A stretch of DNA of 35,068 nt, taken from IMG/VR virus record IMGVR_UViG_3300043445_000047, positions 1 through 35,068 of that record; one strand, given 5' to 3'. Shown one piece after another: positions 9,055 through 18,396 of this stretch (within the stretch, counting starts at the first letter, position 1; each line of letters begins with the position of its first letter). The notes under the pieces were generated by a model. The model had not been told where the DNA came from and did no database searches. It saw only the letters and a list, made by a program, of their open reading frames with translations. The stretch is from a virus. Both the position numbers and the translations under genes were made by a program.

Positions 9055-9432
9055 ATGAGAAAAGCGCCTTATGTAGATCGAGAGAAATTTGATATAGAAT
9101 TTAATAATTGCTTAGGGATTGGGAAGTTGACAGATGAGCTATGTGACATGTTCAGATTGATAATGATCCATAATCTTAATAGAAAAAAATGGTCAACATG
9201 TTTGGGTCAAGAATCCAGAGAGCATATAATGTCTGATGGTTATTTGAGACTTGCAACATATTGGAAGTGCTATAAGCCTGGTAAAGGGAGTCCTATTGCT
9301 TATTTTTCACAATTATTTGAATGTGTCATTTTAAATTATCTTAATCAACATAAGAGAACATATTCAAGGTTATGTTCCCTAGATGTCAAATTTGATAATA
9401 ATTATGAACCTATTGTTGATAATGTTTTATGA
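9055..9432 (+). CDS. T4 gp55-like late sigma factor
   Basis: 125 residues from ATG 9055 (GGAGGG 8 bases upstream; a second ATG at 9040 lacks a site). Residues 24-105 resemble region 2 of T4 gp55: a helix ELCDMFRLIMIHNLN, then EHIMSDGYLRLATYW matching gp55 EMIADGIEASIKGLHNF, then SPIAYFSQLFECVILNYLNQHKR matching the gp55 pattern [22 protein letters not shown]. T4 gp55 has 185 residues; the C-terminal extension that binds the clamp is shorter here. Known: gp55 binds host core polymerase and reads TATAAATA with no -35 element. Ten GATAAATACT sites in this genome support that job. It is the only plus-strand gene in the structural block and ends tail-to-tail with the 9427 gene (6-bp overlap). Similarity judged by eye. 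Confidence 0.7.
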   Translation: MRKAPYVDREKFDIEFNNCLGIGKLTDELCDMFRLIMIHNLNRKKWSTCLGQESREHIMSDGYLRLATYWKCYKPGKGSPIAYFSQLFECVILNYLNQHKRTYSRLCSLDVKFDNNYEPIVDNVL

Positions 9433-10623
9433 TTTCCTAATGAATATCGCAAATGGTTGGGTGGTCTGAGTCTCCTTCAAGGCCAAATTCTCAACAAGCT
9501 TATCATCAGGATCGAATCTACCAGCCCTTAGCAGTCCATTGTTAGGGGTTGAATTCTTTCTGATGTATGCCATATCCCAACCACCAATTTTTTCATACGC
9601 AAAGAATCGATCATTAGCATCCGATTGAATGGAAGGGATGCTCCCTGCAACTCGAACACCTGGCTCACCTGGGAATATGCAGATGGCAGGATCAGTGTCA
9701 GTGAAGCGAATCATGCTTAAATCACCGCCTGTAATGTTAGGAACTTCCGTTGCATAATCGGATGTGAGGCTGCCGTTGAAATTGTAAGGGCTCATGTAAT
9801 ATAAGAAAATATAATTCTGGAAATATGCCTGATATGTTGGATCACCTGTATATTCCCCTAAGCCAGCAATGTAATATCTATCAAAGTCAGAACCGAATTC
9901 ACTTGATTGGATTCCAACATCGAACATTCTACCTTTGCCAGTGAAAAAGACTCCGATATTAGGAACTACTTTCTGCCATCCACTTGTCAGGCTGTTGCTC
10001 CACCACACTTCACTTCCGGATAATGGAGTAGTCCAACCAACAGCAATCCACTTGTCCTTTATTTTCTTTACACATTCAAAGGTTGCTGAAGCTGCAATTG
10101 TTAGAGTGTTCCAATAGCTGATATCATTTGTATATTTGACGGCATCGTTAGCAGGATCAACTGCAACGATATAACCATCCCCTGAAGACAATTTCTTGGC
10201 AGTAACATAGTCGCTTAAGTTATAATCATACACTTCAACAATACTATCATCAGAAGGGTTGTATTCCCATACTCGGTTGTCTCCTGGAACTGGAATGTAG
10301 TATTTCCCTCCATAATAAGCACCAACTCCTCTGACTGGATTTGAAGTTGTGGTGACGTAGACCGAAGACTCCACTTCACCATTCTTTAATTTCTTTACAG
10401 TCAAGTCATAAGAACCACCGTTCCATTCCGAAACTGCCAATATACCTTCTGTTTCTGTTGGGGCTGCTCTATATGCTATTTTCTTTTCGTCGGGCTGATA
10501 CCATTTTTCTACTGGTACACTACCTCCACTATCAATCCTACCTCCAGCATCGGTAGTCAATGATTGTATTTTTTGATAATTGAATGCTGGTAATTCTGTT
10601 TGAGGATTTCTTGGTGATGTCAT
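9427..10623 (-). CDS. Virion protein with repeated beta blades, possibly beta-propeller
   Basis: 398 residues, start ATG 10623 overlapping the stop of the previous gene by 4 bp (ATGA). The chain is almost all beta, with repeating units of 45-50 residues that end in W/Y-rich strands (YYGGKYYIPVPGDNRVWEY, IKDKWIAVGWTT, SEVWWSNSLTSGWQKV, FFAYEKIGGWDMAYI), as in propellers that display binding surfaces. Last gene of the unit from the promoter at 15824-15833, after two large tail-tip-like proteins, so probably distal tail or adsorption apparatus. No enzymatic motif recognised. Function unknown beyond a structural role. Confidence 0.6.
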   Translation of the reverse strand: MTSPRNPQTELPAFNYQKIQSLTTDAGGRIDSGGSVPVEKWYQPDEKKIAYRAAPTETEGILAVSEWNGGSYDLTVKKLKNGEVESSVYVTTTSNPVRGVGAYYGGKYYIPVPGDNRVWEYNPSDDSIVEVYDYNLSDYVTAKKLSSGDGYIVAVDPANDAVKYTNDISYWNTLTIAASATFECVKKIKDKWIAVGWTTPLSGSEVWWSNSLTSGWQKVVPNIGVFFTGKGRMFDVGIQSSEFGSDFDRYYIAGLGEYTGDPTYQAYFQNYIFLYYMSPYNFNGSLTSDYATEVPNITGGDLSMIRFTDTDPAICIFPGEPGVRVAGSIPSIQSDANDRFFAYEKIGGWDMAYIRKNSTPNNGLLRAGRFDPDDKLVENLALKETQTTQPFAIFIRKS

Positions 10624-13052
10624 AATTCTATTCTCTCCTTGGTACTTGGTATTTCTATATATCGCCTATTTACTGCTCTTGTTTTGTCCAGTTCTATAAC
10701 TTCAAAGACTTTGGATGCTATCGCTCCTACATCCCATCGCTCATAAATGTAAGTATGGGTTATCATGAATGTCAATCGATAATCAACAGCCCCTACTATT
10801 GGAATTGTATAGTAGAATGATGGGTCAGGATCGTAATAGTCTATTTGATATGGACCACCAGGATCTCCACTACCACCCCAATACTCCTTCTGCCATCCTC
10901 CATTGTAGACTGTTCTGTTTCCCTTATCATCTGTTCGGTAAATTGTCAGACGCTTAAAAATATTCTTAAATTTAAGTTGAGGCTTATCGAAATTGAATTC
11001 TGTTGGTGTTGATGATGATCCTAAAACTTTTAAGTCTGATTTAATGTTTAGGTTGTTTCCATCAAAATAGAATAGAGTTGATCCTGAGAATGAAGCAGAA
11101 TCATATTTGGCTGAAGGAGTCTGTCTAACTATTCCTCTATAACTTGCTGTTTCTACACCATTCAGAACTTGACGAGTGACAGTATAAGGATATGGCTGAT
11201 AACGATAAGAACCAACCAAGGCAACTTTTTGACCGTCAAGATTTTGGTATTTGATTCCTGATATTGTTGTTATGCTATTATGATATATTTGCGCCAAATG
11301 TTCATTGCCTGAAGTTGCAAATTCAATTGATTTAAGCCATTTTGTATAATCCCCAACCATAATATCATAAAAATTGCCACCTTCATCGTTAGGCATTATA
11401 TTATCGATATATTTTTTGCTATTCCAGGCTGTAGAAGTTGGTGAAGGGTGAGGTTCTTGTACTATCAGTCTATGGAGCTGTTGTGATGGCTTGGCCGACC
11501 CGTAGAAATATAATTTTTGAGAAGTTTCAGAAAACCCTAATATGCTTCCATAAGACAATCCATCAGAGTCAGGAATGGGGGAACTTTCATCGACTACTCC
11601 TAAGTAGCTAATACTAGTCCCAACATCATTAGGGATCATTATCAATGGAGTATATGCATAATTTCCACCAGTTGTATTGATTGATACTGTCAATCCTAGG
11701 TCCGAATCAATGGAGAATGAGGAAGAGTTATTTGTTTCGTTCCCTTCGAATGTCTTCATGCAGCGTAAATTATTATATATCCATCCTTCAAATGGTGGCT
11801 TATCCTTCAAATACATACCACCCTTACCATTTCCATCCCAAATAAAAGAGACCTTCGATAAGAATGATAGATATGGAGAAGAAGCAAAATGGGATGGTCT
11901 AGTATAGCTAGTACCATCATAAGCGAAAGGAACGATCCCATCTGTCAAGGATTGTTCAGGGGCAACTGTCAATATTTTGATTCTCCAGGTATCAAATACT
12001 GGATTGTCTGTTGCAGGTAGACTAACAAAAGACTGGGCATCATATATTGTAAATTCGTATGTTGGGGTTGGGTTCAATACCGTCCATGACCCTCTTGCAA
12101 AACAATTGGCATATCGTGGTGGAGGAGCCATATTAAGAATGATTCGGTTTTCTGATGTTTCTTTTGAAGGAGTAGAATATAAAAACTTCCCCGATAGTGG
12201 TTCAGTCTTTGAAGTGATCATACCTACTACAGCTGAGTCTCCATCATTGACTGTATTAGAATTTGTCACATATGATTTATCAGTCCTATATACTCTTGCA
12301 ATTCTATTAAAACCAACGGAAGTTGCTTCGGTTGGCTTCTTAAAAGTATTTAAGAATCTGAAGGCAAAAGTTGGATGTGATAGAGGCAAATCGAAAGGGC
12401 AACCTGTAGCATATGTTATTTTGCTCGCTGATGCTGAATAAGTACCCATCGAAAATCCTAGGCGCTCTTTACTTTTGGAATCAATCAGAGGGGATCGATC
12501 CCCTAATTGAGGGTCTTCATGCTTATATGTTGTAGTGAGTACCAACCCTCTATTGTCTGTTCCTTTTGCATCATATCCATTCGTTTCTCGGTCATACCAG
12601 AAATCAATATTAGTGCCTCTGTATACATTTGAAGACTGATAACCATTCCCTCTGAATGCTGAGTGGCCATTTCTTGTCTTTTCTGTTCTCTCATATAGAG
12701 TTGATTTTGTACGATTGAAGGATACTATTGGTGAGGCTGATATTGTTGCTGTTCCTGCAATTGAGGCTGATGTTGGATTTGTTACAAACCCATCAGGTTG
12801 TTTGAAGTCTGTCAATGATAGTGCTCGATCATTCCCTACAACCAATGTTCCATCCTTGTCATACCCTACTACATATACTCCCACTGTAGAATTGGCTGGT
12901 ACTCTGGTATTCTTTGTTATTCTTGCATTTTCTGTCTTGGCAATTACAGGATTGATACTTCCGTAAGTATTTCCACTCGCATCTGTGACATAAGAGACTG
13001 TCACATGCGATTCAAGGTGCTTAGGAACTATGATCCATTCTTTCATTGGCAT
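10620..13052 (-). CDS. Large tail-tip or baseplate-like structural protein
   Basis: 810 residues, starting MPMKEWIIVPKHLESHVTVSY; ATG 13052 is 2 bases after the stop of the preceding gene, and a second ATG (13046) is equally possible. Mostly beta with many Y, S, T and N residues; no transmembrane segment and no known motif. Its 3' end overlaps the next gene by 4 bp. Sandwiched between the tail-hub candidate and the propeller-like protein and translationally coupled to both, it most likely forms part of the tail tip. Several long minus/plus shadow frames overlap it and are not genes. Not recognised at family level. Confidence 0.6.
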   Translation of the reverse strand: MPMKEWIIVPKHLESHVTVSYVTDASGNTYGSINPVIAKTENARITKNTRVPANSTVGVYVVGYDKDGTLVVGNDRALSLTDFKQPDGFVTNPTSASIAGTATISASPIVSFNRTKSTLYERTEKTRNGHSAFRGNGYQSSNVYRGTNIDFWYDRETNGYDAKGTDNRGLVLTTTYKHEDPQLGDRSPLIDSKSKERLGFSMGTYSASASKITYATGCPFDLPLSHPTFAFRFLNTFKKPTEATSVGFNRIARVYRTDKSYVTNSNTVNDGDSAVVGMITSKTEPLSGKFLYSTPSKETSENRIILNMAPPPRYANCFARGSWTVLNPTPTYEFTIYDAQSFVSLPATDNPVFDTWRIKILTVAPEQSLTDGIVPFAYDGTSYTRPSHFASSPYLSFLSKVSFIWDGNGKGGMYLKDKPPFEGWIYNNLRCMKTFEGNETNNSSSFSIDSDLGLTVSINTTGGNYAYTPLIMIPNDVGTSISYLGVVDESSPIPDSDGLSYGSILGFSETSQKLYFYGSAKPSQQLHRLIVQEPHPSPTSTAWNSKKYIDNIMPNDEGGNFYDIMVGDYTKWLKSIEFATSGNEHLAQIYHNSITTISGIKYQNLDGQKVALVGSYRYQPYPYTVTRQVLNGVETASYRGIVRQTPSAKYDSASFSGSTLFYFDGNNLNIKSDLKVLGSSSTPTEFNFDKPQLKFKNIFKRLTIYRTDDKGNRTVYNGGWQKEYWGGSGDPGGPYQIDYYDPDPSFYYTIPIVGAVDYRLTFMITHTYIYERWDVGAIASKVFEVIELDKTRAVNRRYIEIPSTKERIEL

Positions 13053-13053
13053 A

Positions 13054-15795
13054 TTATAGACTCGTAACTAGATAGAATTTTTCTGAAGTGCCTGAAATAC
13101 CGATTGTACTGGAAGCGAATACTCTGTCTCCTGCCATTAAATCTCTAGAAGTCAATGAACGATTATCATTTACTAGAAGTTCCAGTTTTCCTGATTCAAT
13201 ATTGATCATGCTTCCTATTCCATCGGGCAATATTGTAGTTGGGAGGATATCACCTGAAACTGGAAGGGTGACAGAAGGGATGGTTTCAACCATTCTCTTT
13301 ACTCCCATTTGTCCGGGGAATATTTCATTACCTCCAACTACTGTGTAGATTCGAATAGCATCACTCTGAGAAGAACCTCCCCTAACACTCTCAATAGTTG
13401 GTTGAGTTGGACCGTCAATTTGATTTTTAGTTCTCTTCACTACACCTGCAACAGTATCTCTTATTGGTTGAGGTGCTGATGGAGATATTCTTACACTTTC
13501 CATTCTCTTTAATATAGGCAATTCTGGTATTTGAGTTGATATGACGAATCTAGGAGTTTTCTCAGAATAGTCTATTTCAATTGAATTTACAACAGAATTA
13601 ATTGCAGTAATTATTTTACCGTCTTTTAATTCCTTTATCATTTGACCAATCTTAACTATATCGGTGGAAGTATTATTTAAAGCATAATCTATTTTTGCAG
13701 ACTTTCTTTCAGAGAAATACCAAGAACAATATTTTTCAAGATTATCAAGCAATTGAGGCATGTCGTTTCTTATTGCTGTTGGCATAACTTCCAATGTACC
13801 TGAAATATCAACAGTACCTGTAACAGAGAGTAGTTTTGTTGTCAAGTTTTTAGCATCAATCCCATAATAAGTATTAGGATGGACCATATGCAATTGAAGA
13901 GATGGATCTGAAATAACCTTTATTCTGCTCCCTGAAGAATATACTGGACTACCATCAGGACCAACTGTACTTCTTCTCTTTCTCCAGAACAGCTTTTGAT
14001 TTGAGAATGCTGCTATAGTAAATAAGAATCTGGCCCAATGTGATCTGAATGGATAACCTTCTGATTGATTAGGATTTCTTTCACTTACTCCAACTTCATC
14101 ACCATCCCAATAAGTAACGGGCTGCCCTATGATTGTTGGGACACCTGTAGTTGGTGGTGTTGGACTATCATAAAATAGAACTTCATTGTCCCATGAGAAT
14201 GTTTCAGGGATTGGACTCTTCAACCATATTCCATTTGTATCGAAAGACATTTCGCTGCCTTCACCACCGGCTACGAATTTAGTTGGTTCGAACCATAATA
14301 TTTCATCGTTTGGATTGAGTGTTGGAGCAAAAACAGTTGGCTTGTAGTAGCGATTTTCAGAGTCTACATCAACTTCCTTACCATCAACTTCATCTTTTAT
14401 CTTTTCTTTTATTTTTATAGGCAATTCAGGGGCAAACTTAAGATTACCTCTATTTGGATGGGAAGATGAATTAAGAGTACCTGGAACAGTTGATAATGGT
14501 CGGGCATATATATCTTTTGTATTGAAATAGACAGTTGGGAAGAATGGCTTTTTGCTGCTATTATCTTCCTTATCATATCTCAATGCATTCTTAGGAACGA
14601 CGAAAGGATTTTCAGCAGTCTCAATATCAATCCACTTGAAGTATTGAAATACTCTTGGATGTTGACTTTTACGATAATTCGAGACTTCTGCTAATTTTTC
14701 TTGATCGGTAATAGCCTCATCATCACTACCAGCAACATACTTGGCTGCTTCTAATGATGTCCATCCAGGCTTTAGGGATCTTTTATTGAATGCTCCATCA
14801 GTTGTGACAGTCCCTGCAAATAAGATATTATCACCTTCTAAGATAACCTCATCGTATACTTCATCAACATCAGTGACATTTACATTTATTTCCGCCTTAT
14901 CATCTATCTTGAATTGGTAGCCTGAAGCGGGTGCGCATAATCCTGAGACTGCTATTGGAGACTCGCAAAAGATTACCAGAGTAGTCTCGAATGATGATGT
15001 ATAGTCGTAATAATAATCGAAAGGTGCTTCCAAAACAGAAGCCAGCCATTCATTCAATGATAATCCAACTGGCGAAGGATAAGAAACACATTTTGTCTTA
15101 TCATTGAAAATTGCAAATTCTTTTTCAGTATTTGAATCCCAAGGGAACTTGACACTTGATATTCCAGACAGCCCTGCACAGTATTCTATTGCTTCTTTTA
15201 GACTCCATACATTGGCCTGAGCATCAGCAGGCCACTTTGAATTCGTTGTAAATTTACCTAGATTTGTATATCCGCTACCACCTTCAGACATATTGGCATA
15301 AAAGCCCCCATTTTCACCTGGAATGTAAGGGTTGAATGGTGGGTAGTCTTTCCCATTCGTCTTCATTGGATTTCGGGTAAATTCCATTCCAATTTCTTCT
15401 GCCGCTGCATATCCTATATAATCTTCTTCTCCCTTGAAGGCATCTAAAGTTACCTGACGAAGACGACCATAGAAAACAACATGAGTAGGGGAGTTGAGGA
15501 TATTCCAGTTGACTTTACTACCTTGAAGAGTTTCATCTTTAGTGTCCAATATCCATACATATTGACCAGCCTTTGGAGTGTTATCTTCTCCTGAAGGATT
15601 CTTATCAAGTATTCTATTTTTTCTTAAAACATTGAATGATGCTGCTCCAATACCTTTATTCTGTCTTCTTGAATTGATAGGAATTAAGCGATTATTTAGC
15701 TTACCATTGCTCCCTGCACTATCAGAAGTATAGACTAAGAATCTACCTTTCCATTGTTCAGGCTTCTTATTCTCATTTGAATTATTAATTGGCAT
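13054..15795 (-). CDS. Tail hub / tail-tip protein candidate
   Basis: 913 residues, ATG 15795 with GAGGATCTG ahead. The first 150 residues (KGRFLVYTSDSAG, INSRRQNKGIGAASFNVLR, QYVWILDTKDE, HVVFYGRLRQVTLDAF) look like the beta-barrel start of baseplate hub proteins: definition of a path or curve, then a statement of output values. The middle contains a long loop-rich section and residues 640-760 resemble hub insertion domains (MVHPNTYYGIDAKNL, LDNLEKYCSWYFSERKS). The C-terminal 90 residues repeat a short beta module. It follows the tape-measure unit, the place where hub and tip genes sit in siphophages. Family not certain; role inferred from position and architecture. Confidence 0.6.
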   Translation of the reverse strand: MPINNSNENKKPEQWKGRFLVYTSDSAGSNGKLNNRLIPINSRRQNKGIGAASFNVLRKNRILDKNPSGEDNTPKAGQYVWILDTKDETLQGSKVNWNILNSPTHVVFYGRLRQVTLDAFKGEEDYIGYAAAEEIGMEFTRNPMKTNGKDYPPFNPYIPGENGGFYANMSEGGSGYTNLGKFTTNSKWPADAQANVWSLKEAIEYCAGLSGISSVKFPWDSNTEKEFAIFNDKTKCVSYPSPVGLSLNEWLASVLEAPFDYYYDYTSSFETTLVIFCESPIAVSGLCAPASGYQFKIDDKAEINVNVTDVDEVYDEVILEGDNILFAGTVTTDGAFNKRSLKPGWTSLEAAKYVAGSDDEAITDQEKLAEVSNYRKSQHPRVFQYFKWIDIETAENPFVVPKNALRYDKEDNSSKKPFFPTVYFNTKDIYARPLSTVPGTLNSSSHPNRGNLKFAPELPIKIKEKIKDEVDGKEVDVDSENRYYKPTVFAPTLNPNDEILWFEPTKFVAGGEGSEMSFDTNGIWLKSPIPETFSWDNEVLFYDSPTPPTTGVPTIIGQPVTYWDGDEVGVSERNPNQSEGYPFRSHWARFLFTIAAFSNQKLFWRKRRSTVGPDGSPVYSSGSRIKVISDPSLQLHMVHPNTYYGIDAKNLTTKLLSVTGTVDISGTLEVMPTAIRNDMPQLLDNLEKYCSWYFSERKSAKIDYALNNTSTDIVKIGQMIKELKDGKIITAINSVVNSIEIDYSEKTPRFVISTQIPELPILKRMESVRISPSAPQPIRDTVAGVVKRTKNQIDGPTQPTIESVRGGSSQSDAIRIYTVVGGNEIFPGQMGVKRMVETIPSVTLPVSGDILPTTILPDGIGSMINIESGKLELLVNDNRSLTSRDLMAGDRVFASSTIGISGTSEKFYLVTSL

Positions 15796-15823
15796 CAGAT
15801 CCTCACATAGACAATCATGTATT

Positions 15824-15833
15824 AGTATTTATC
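15824..15833 (-). promoter_or_regulatory. Late promoter GATAAATACT, copy 5
   Basis: Exact decamer whose first two bases lie inside the TGA stop of the upstream gene (TGATAAATACT). It is 28 bases ahead of ATG 15795 and serves the three large tail-tip-like genes. Confidence 0.75.
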
Positions 15834-16242
15834 ATGAGTCATCGCCATAGACGATCCCCAAGATTGTTATAAAACAAGTTGGCTTAGGGGAGAAATCCTT
15901 AATAGTATATGAGAAGTCCAACATCACATAATTTTCTATTTTTTCACCTGCTTCATCAGTCCATACTCCAGGTTGACCAATATACTCCTTCAATTTTCTT
16001 ATTTTTTCTTCCAATTTCTTTATTTTATCCTCAGAAAAGTTAGCATTCGAAGTAGTCTGTAATGACTCTTCTTTTACTTTTTGGATAGTAGGGGAAGAAG
16101 CCCCCAATCTCGTGTAGACTTCGACAACTGGCTTGGGCAATTGAGGGCGACCTGTCCAAGAATCAAATTCTATATCATAGCTCCCTTTCTTCTTTTCATT
16201 TTTTGGGTCGCCTTTGAATGTCAATTTAACTTTTTTAATCAT
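15832..16242 (-). CDS. Small tail protein of unknown function
   Basis: 136 residues, ATG 16242 overlapping the stop of the preceding gene (ATGA). N-terminal beta segment KKVKLTFKGDPKN, a central charged helix (KIKKLEEKIRKLKEYIGQP, about 72-92), and a C-terminal beta segment YVMLDFSYTIKDFSPKP. The pattern and location, between tape measure genes and the tail hub, fit a distal tail adaptor, but no family is recognised. Its stop codon overlaps the next promoter. Confidence 0.55.
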   Translation of the reverse strand: MIKKVKLTFKGDPKNEKKKGSYDIEFDSWTGRPQLPKPVVEVYTRLGASSPTIQKVKEESLQTTSNANFSEDKIKKLEEKIRKLKEYIGQPGVWTDEAGEKIENYVMLDFSYTIKDFSPKPTCFITILGIVYGDDS

Positions 16243-17144
16243 CGTGTCCTCTCTTTTTGTATTATCATTCTCTCTAAGTCTATTGGCTGCAATTCATAAG
16301 AAACTTTAGGCATATCCAACATTTCTTGCTCTCTTGTTCCAGGTGTTCTCAACCCTGTAAATGTAGCTGCTGATTGAAGAGGGGTAGTTGGTTGTGCTTT
16401 CTTCATTAATGCTTCTGTCTGAGCAGCCATTATTTTTGAAGAATATTCTGATGACTGTTGTCCATATCCTGCTCTTCTCATTATTTCACTTGTTGATGCT
16501 GGTGAAGGCATTGTTCCGATATTGCTTGGGATTGCTACTTCAGTTGCTATCTGAGACTCCATTCTCTTGGTGAATGTTGAAGTCCCTCTTCTCATTTCAC
16601 CTTTTAATTCTCTATCAATTACATTTTCATACAACTTCCCTATTCTACCAGTTTCTTTTTGGAGGGCATTTATTCTATTATTGAATATTGCTGCCTCTTC
16701 TGCCAATCTAGTCTTTAAGGCTGTTTCACGATTGCTATATACAGCTTCTAACATCTGGCTATTAGTCTTCACGCTTTCTTTTACTTTTTCATGAATGACA
16801 TCATCTATTTTTTTACCTTCCCAAGAAAACATATGCATTCTTTTATTGCCAGGCAGCCCCGAAACCCTAATAGCCATAAAATGCTTATTTGCTGCTTTAG
16901 CCTTTTCTATTAATGTTTTTCTCTGTGCTGGTGTCAAATTTGGCATTTTTGTTTTTGCTCTTGCAATAGCACGACCTCTCTTACCAATTTTAGCACCCAA
17001 GGCAGCAGCAAGTAAGTTTTGAGCAAAACCACCGGCGGCAGCCCCTGCTACTCCCCTAACTGCCCCTGAAACTCTAGGAGCCAAGACTTTAGGAGCATTA
17101 TCAGCAACCATTTTGAATTTTATTAGGTAGTTCTCGTCAGCCAT
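16239..17144 (-). CDS. Tail protein, possibly a second tape-measure-like or core protein
   Basis: 301 residues, start ATG 17144 behind GGGAGTAAAAG. Residues 24-60 are Ala/Gly-rich and hydrophobic (GAVRGVAGAAAGGFAQNLLAAAL), like the membrane-prone segments of tape measures. Residues 95-185 are mostly charged helix likely to form coiled coil. The first residues MADENYLIKFKMVAD resemble the start of the preceding tape-measure gene (MADKIVFQADDQ), so the two may have arisen by splitting or duplication. Between 18248 tape measure and 15832. Role inferred from context. Confidence 0.5.
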   Translation of the reverse strand: MADENYLIKFKMVADNAPKVLAPRVSGAVRGVAGAAAGGFAQNLLAAALGAKIGKRGRAIARAKTKMPNLTPAQRKTLIEKAKAANKHFMAIRVSGLPGNKRMHMFSWEGKKIDDVIHEKVKESVKTNSQMLEAVYSNRETALKTRLAEEAAIFNNRINALQKETGRIGKLYENVIDRELKGEMRRGTSTFTKRMESQIATEVAIPSNIGTMPSPASTSEIMRRAGYGQQSSEYSSKIMAAQTEALMKKAQPTTPLQSAATFTGLRTPGTREQEMLDMPKVSYELQPIDLERMIIQKERTR

Positions 17145-17147
17145 CTT

Positions 17148-18248
17148 TTACTCCCTTGTCAATCTGAAGAATGCTTTATTAAAGCTCTCTTGGTTAGCCT
17201 TAAATTCTGCTTCAAGTTGTTCTTTGAATAGTCTGCTTTTTCTTTTGTTGAACCAATAAGTAAGATTAGCAGGGTTGGATTCTGCTCCATAAGACTTGTA
17301 TAGAACATTATCCTCCATGAAGCGGTTGGCATCCTGGCCATTTAAGAGAGTTTTACCACCCCTTTTAGTTATTCTACTCCCTTCAAAGTAACGACTCTTA
17401 TAATCAGGATTTATTACACTTGATTGGGCTTCATCATACATTCTTGTTCCAAATGTTATTGCTAAATCTGCTGCCATATATGCTAAGGCTGCAGGGCCCA
17501 ATCCACGAGCCAGAGCACCAATTCCTCTTGCTGCTGCTCCAATACCCCTTCCAGCACCAGTTACCATCGGAAGTAAGTTTGGACCCATTGTTTTTGGCGC
17601 TCTTCTACCCAATCTTTGAGAAGTTTTTATTCTGTTCAAATATGTAGCATTACTTGCTAGCTCTTTCATTCTTTCCCCTCTACGATTCACTGGAATAAAA
17701 CGTTGGATTGCTGGTTGAAATAAATCAGTCAATCGGGGGTTCATTGGATTGTTACCTGAGAAGAATCCCGTATCAACTCTTTTCTTTATTCTCGCTCTGA
17801 AGTTCTTTACATCAGGATAGAACATATTAAAAGGACCATTGTAGCGACCTGATTTATAAGAATTTTCAGGTCTTCTACTGGTCAATTTTGGAGGGTTGAT
17901 GAGAGGGGTAGTTATTTTTGTCTTAGCACGATCATAAGACACTCTTGTTCTTCTGGCTGCATTGACTGCATCGGCCATATTAAATTCATTGAAGGCAGTT
18001 GCTATAGCACCACCTAAGAATGCCCCTGCTGCTGGTTTTAAGATTTCTTCAATGTTGCCTCCAGCGCCCGCTGCACCACCTAAAGCGCCACCAGTGAGCG
18101 TGCTTATACCCCTCATTGCTTCTTGAACATCTTTTATGTCTTTTCTGGCTCTCCCAAATTGACCTTTAAGCTGCTTGAAGTTTGAGGATACTCTATTTAT
18201 GGTGGCGGAGACCTGATCATCTGCCTGGAATACTATTTTGTCAGCCAT
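17148..18248 (-). CDS. Tape measure protein (short)
   Basis: 366 residues, ATG 18248 with a strong GAGGTGATCC site. N-terminus VFQADDQVSATINRVSSNFK is typical of tape measure proteins (a repeated ADKxSAxLNRV-type start), followed by coiled coil (30-50), a Gly/Ala-rich hydrophobic stretch (52-88), a basic middle and a second hydrophobic region (about 228-268). Tail length scales at about 1.5 angstrom per residue in known siphophages, so this predicts a tail near 55 nm, unusually short unless 16239-17144 contributes. Directly preceded by the chaperone/frameshift gene, the standard order. Good confidence from context plus N-terminal pattern. Confidence 0.7.
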   Translation of the reverse strand: MADKIVFQADDQVSATINRVSSNFKQLKGQFGRARKDIKDVQEAMRGISTLTGGALGGAAGAGGNIEEILKPAAGAFLGGAIATAFNEFNMADAVNAARRTRVSYDRAKTKITTPLINPPKLTSRRPENSYKSGRYNGPFNMFYPDVKNFRARIKKRVDTGFFSGNNPMNPRLTDLFQPAIQRFIPVNRRGERMKELASNATYLNRIKTSQRLGRRAPKTMGPNLLPMVTGAGRGIGAAARGIGALARGLGPAALAYMAADLAITFGTRMYDEAQSSVINPDYKSRYFEGSRITKRGGKTLLNGQDANRFMEDNVLYKSYGAESNPANLTYWFNKRKSRLFKEQLEAEFKANQESFNKAFFRLTRE

Positions 18249-18396
18249 TTTGGATCACCTCTATGAGTTTTACTAGTAATTTTGGAACAGCGTTATCAAT
18301 AGCTTTTATGTTATCTTTCATTGTATAGTATTCCCTTGCGGTCATTGGGCTGTCGAAGTCTCTTCTTGTGACGAGATATTCGATTCTGGTATTGCT
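18241..18396 (-). CDS. -1 frameshift extension of the tail assembly chaperone (51 residues)
   Basis: Minus strand: the upstream gene contains GAA AAA AAA GCA, with a run of eight A (18403-18396). A -1 slip on A AAA AAA continues in an open frame from 18396 to a TGA at 18243-18241, encoding 51 residues (RIEYLVTRRDFDSP, EYYTMKDNIKAIDNAVPKLL). This frame would not stay open and protein-like for 51 codons by chance in such AT-rich DNA. It ends overlapping the tape measure start by 8 bp. Lambda G/GT and many siphophages use the same arrangement: G plus a GT fusion. The fused product would have about 255 residues. An in-frame ATG at 18345 could also give a 34-residue protein. Confidence 0.7.
   Translation of the reverse strand, partial: SNTRIEYLVTRRDFDSPMTAREYYTMKDNIKAIDNAVPKLLVKLIEVIQNG

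Noticed and set aside
17159-17341. 60-residue frame within the tape measure
   Set aside because: Same strand, other frame of the tape measure; no start site.
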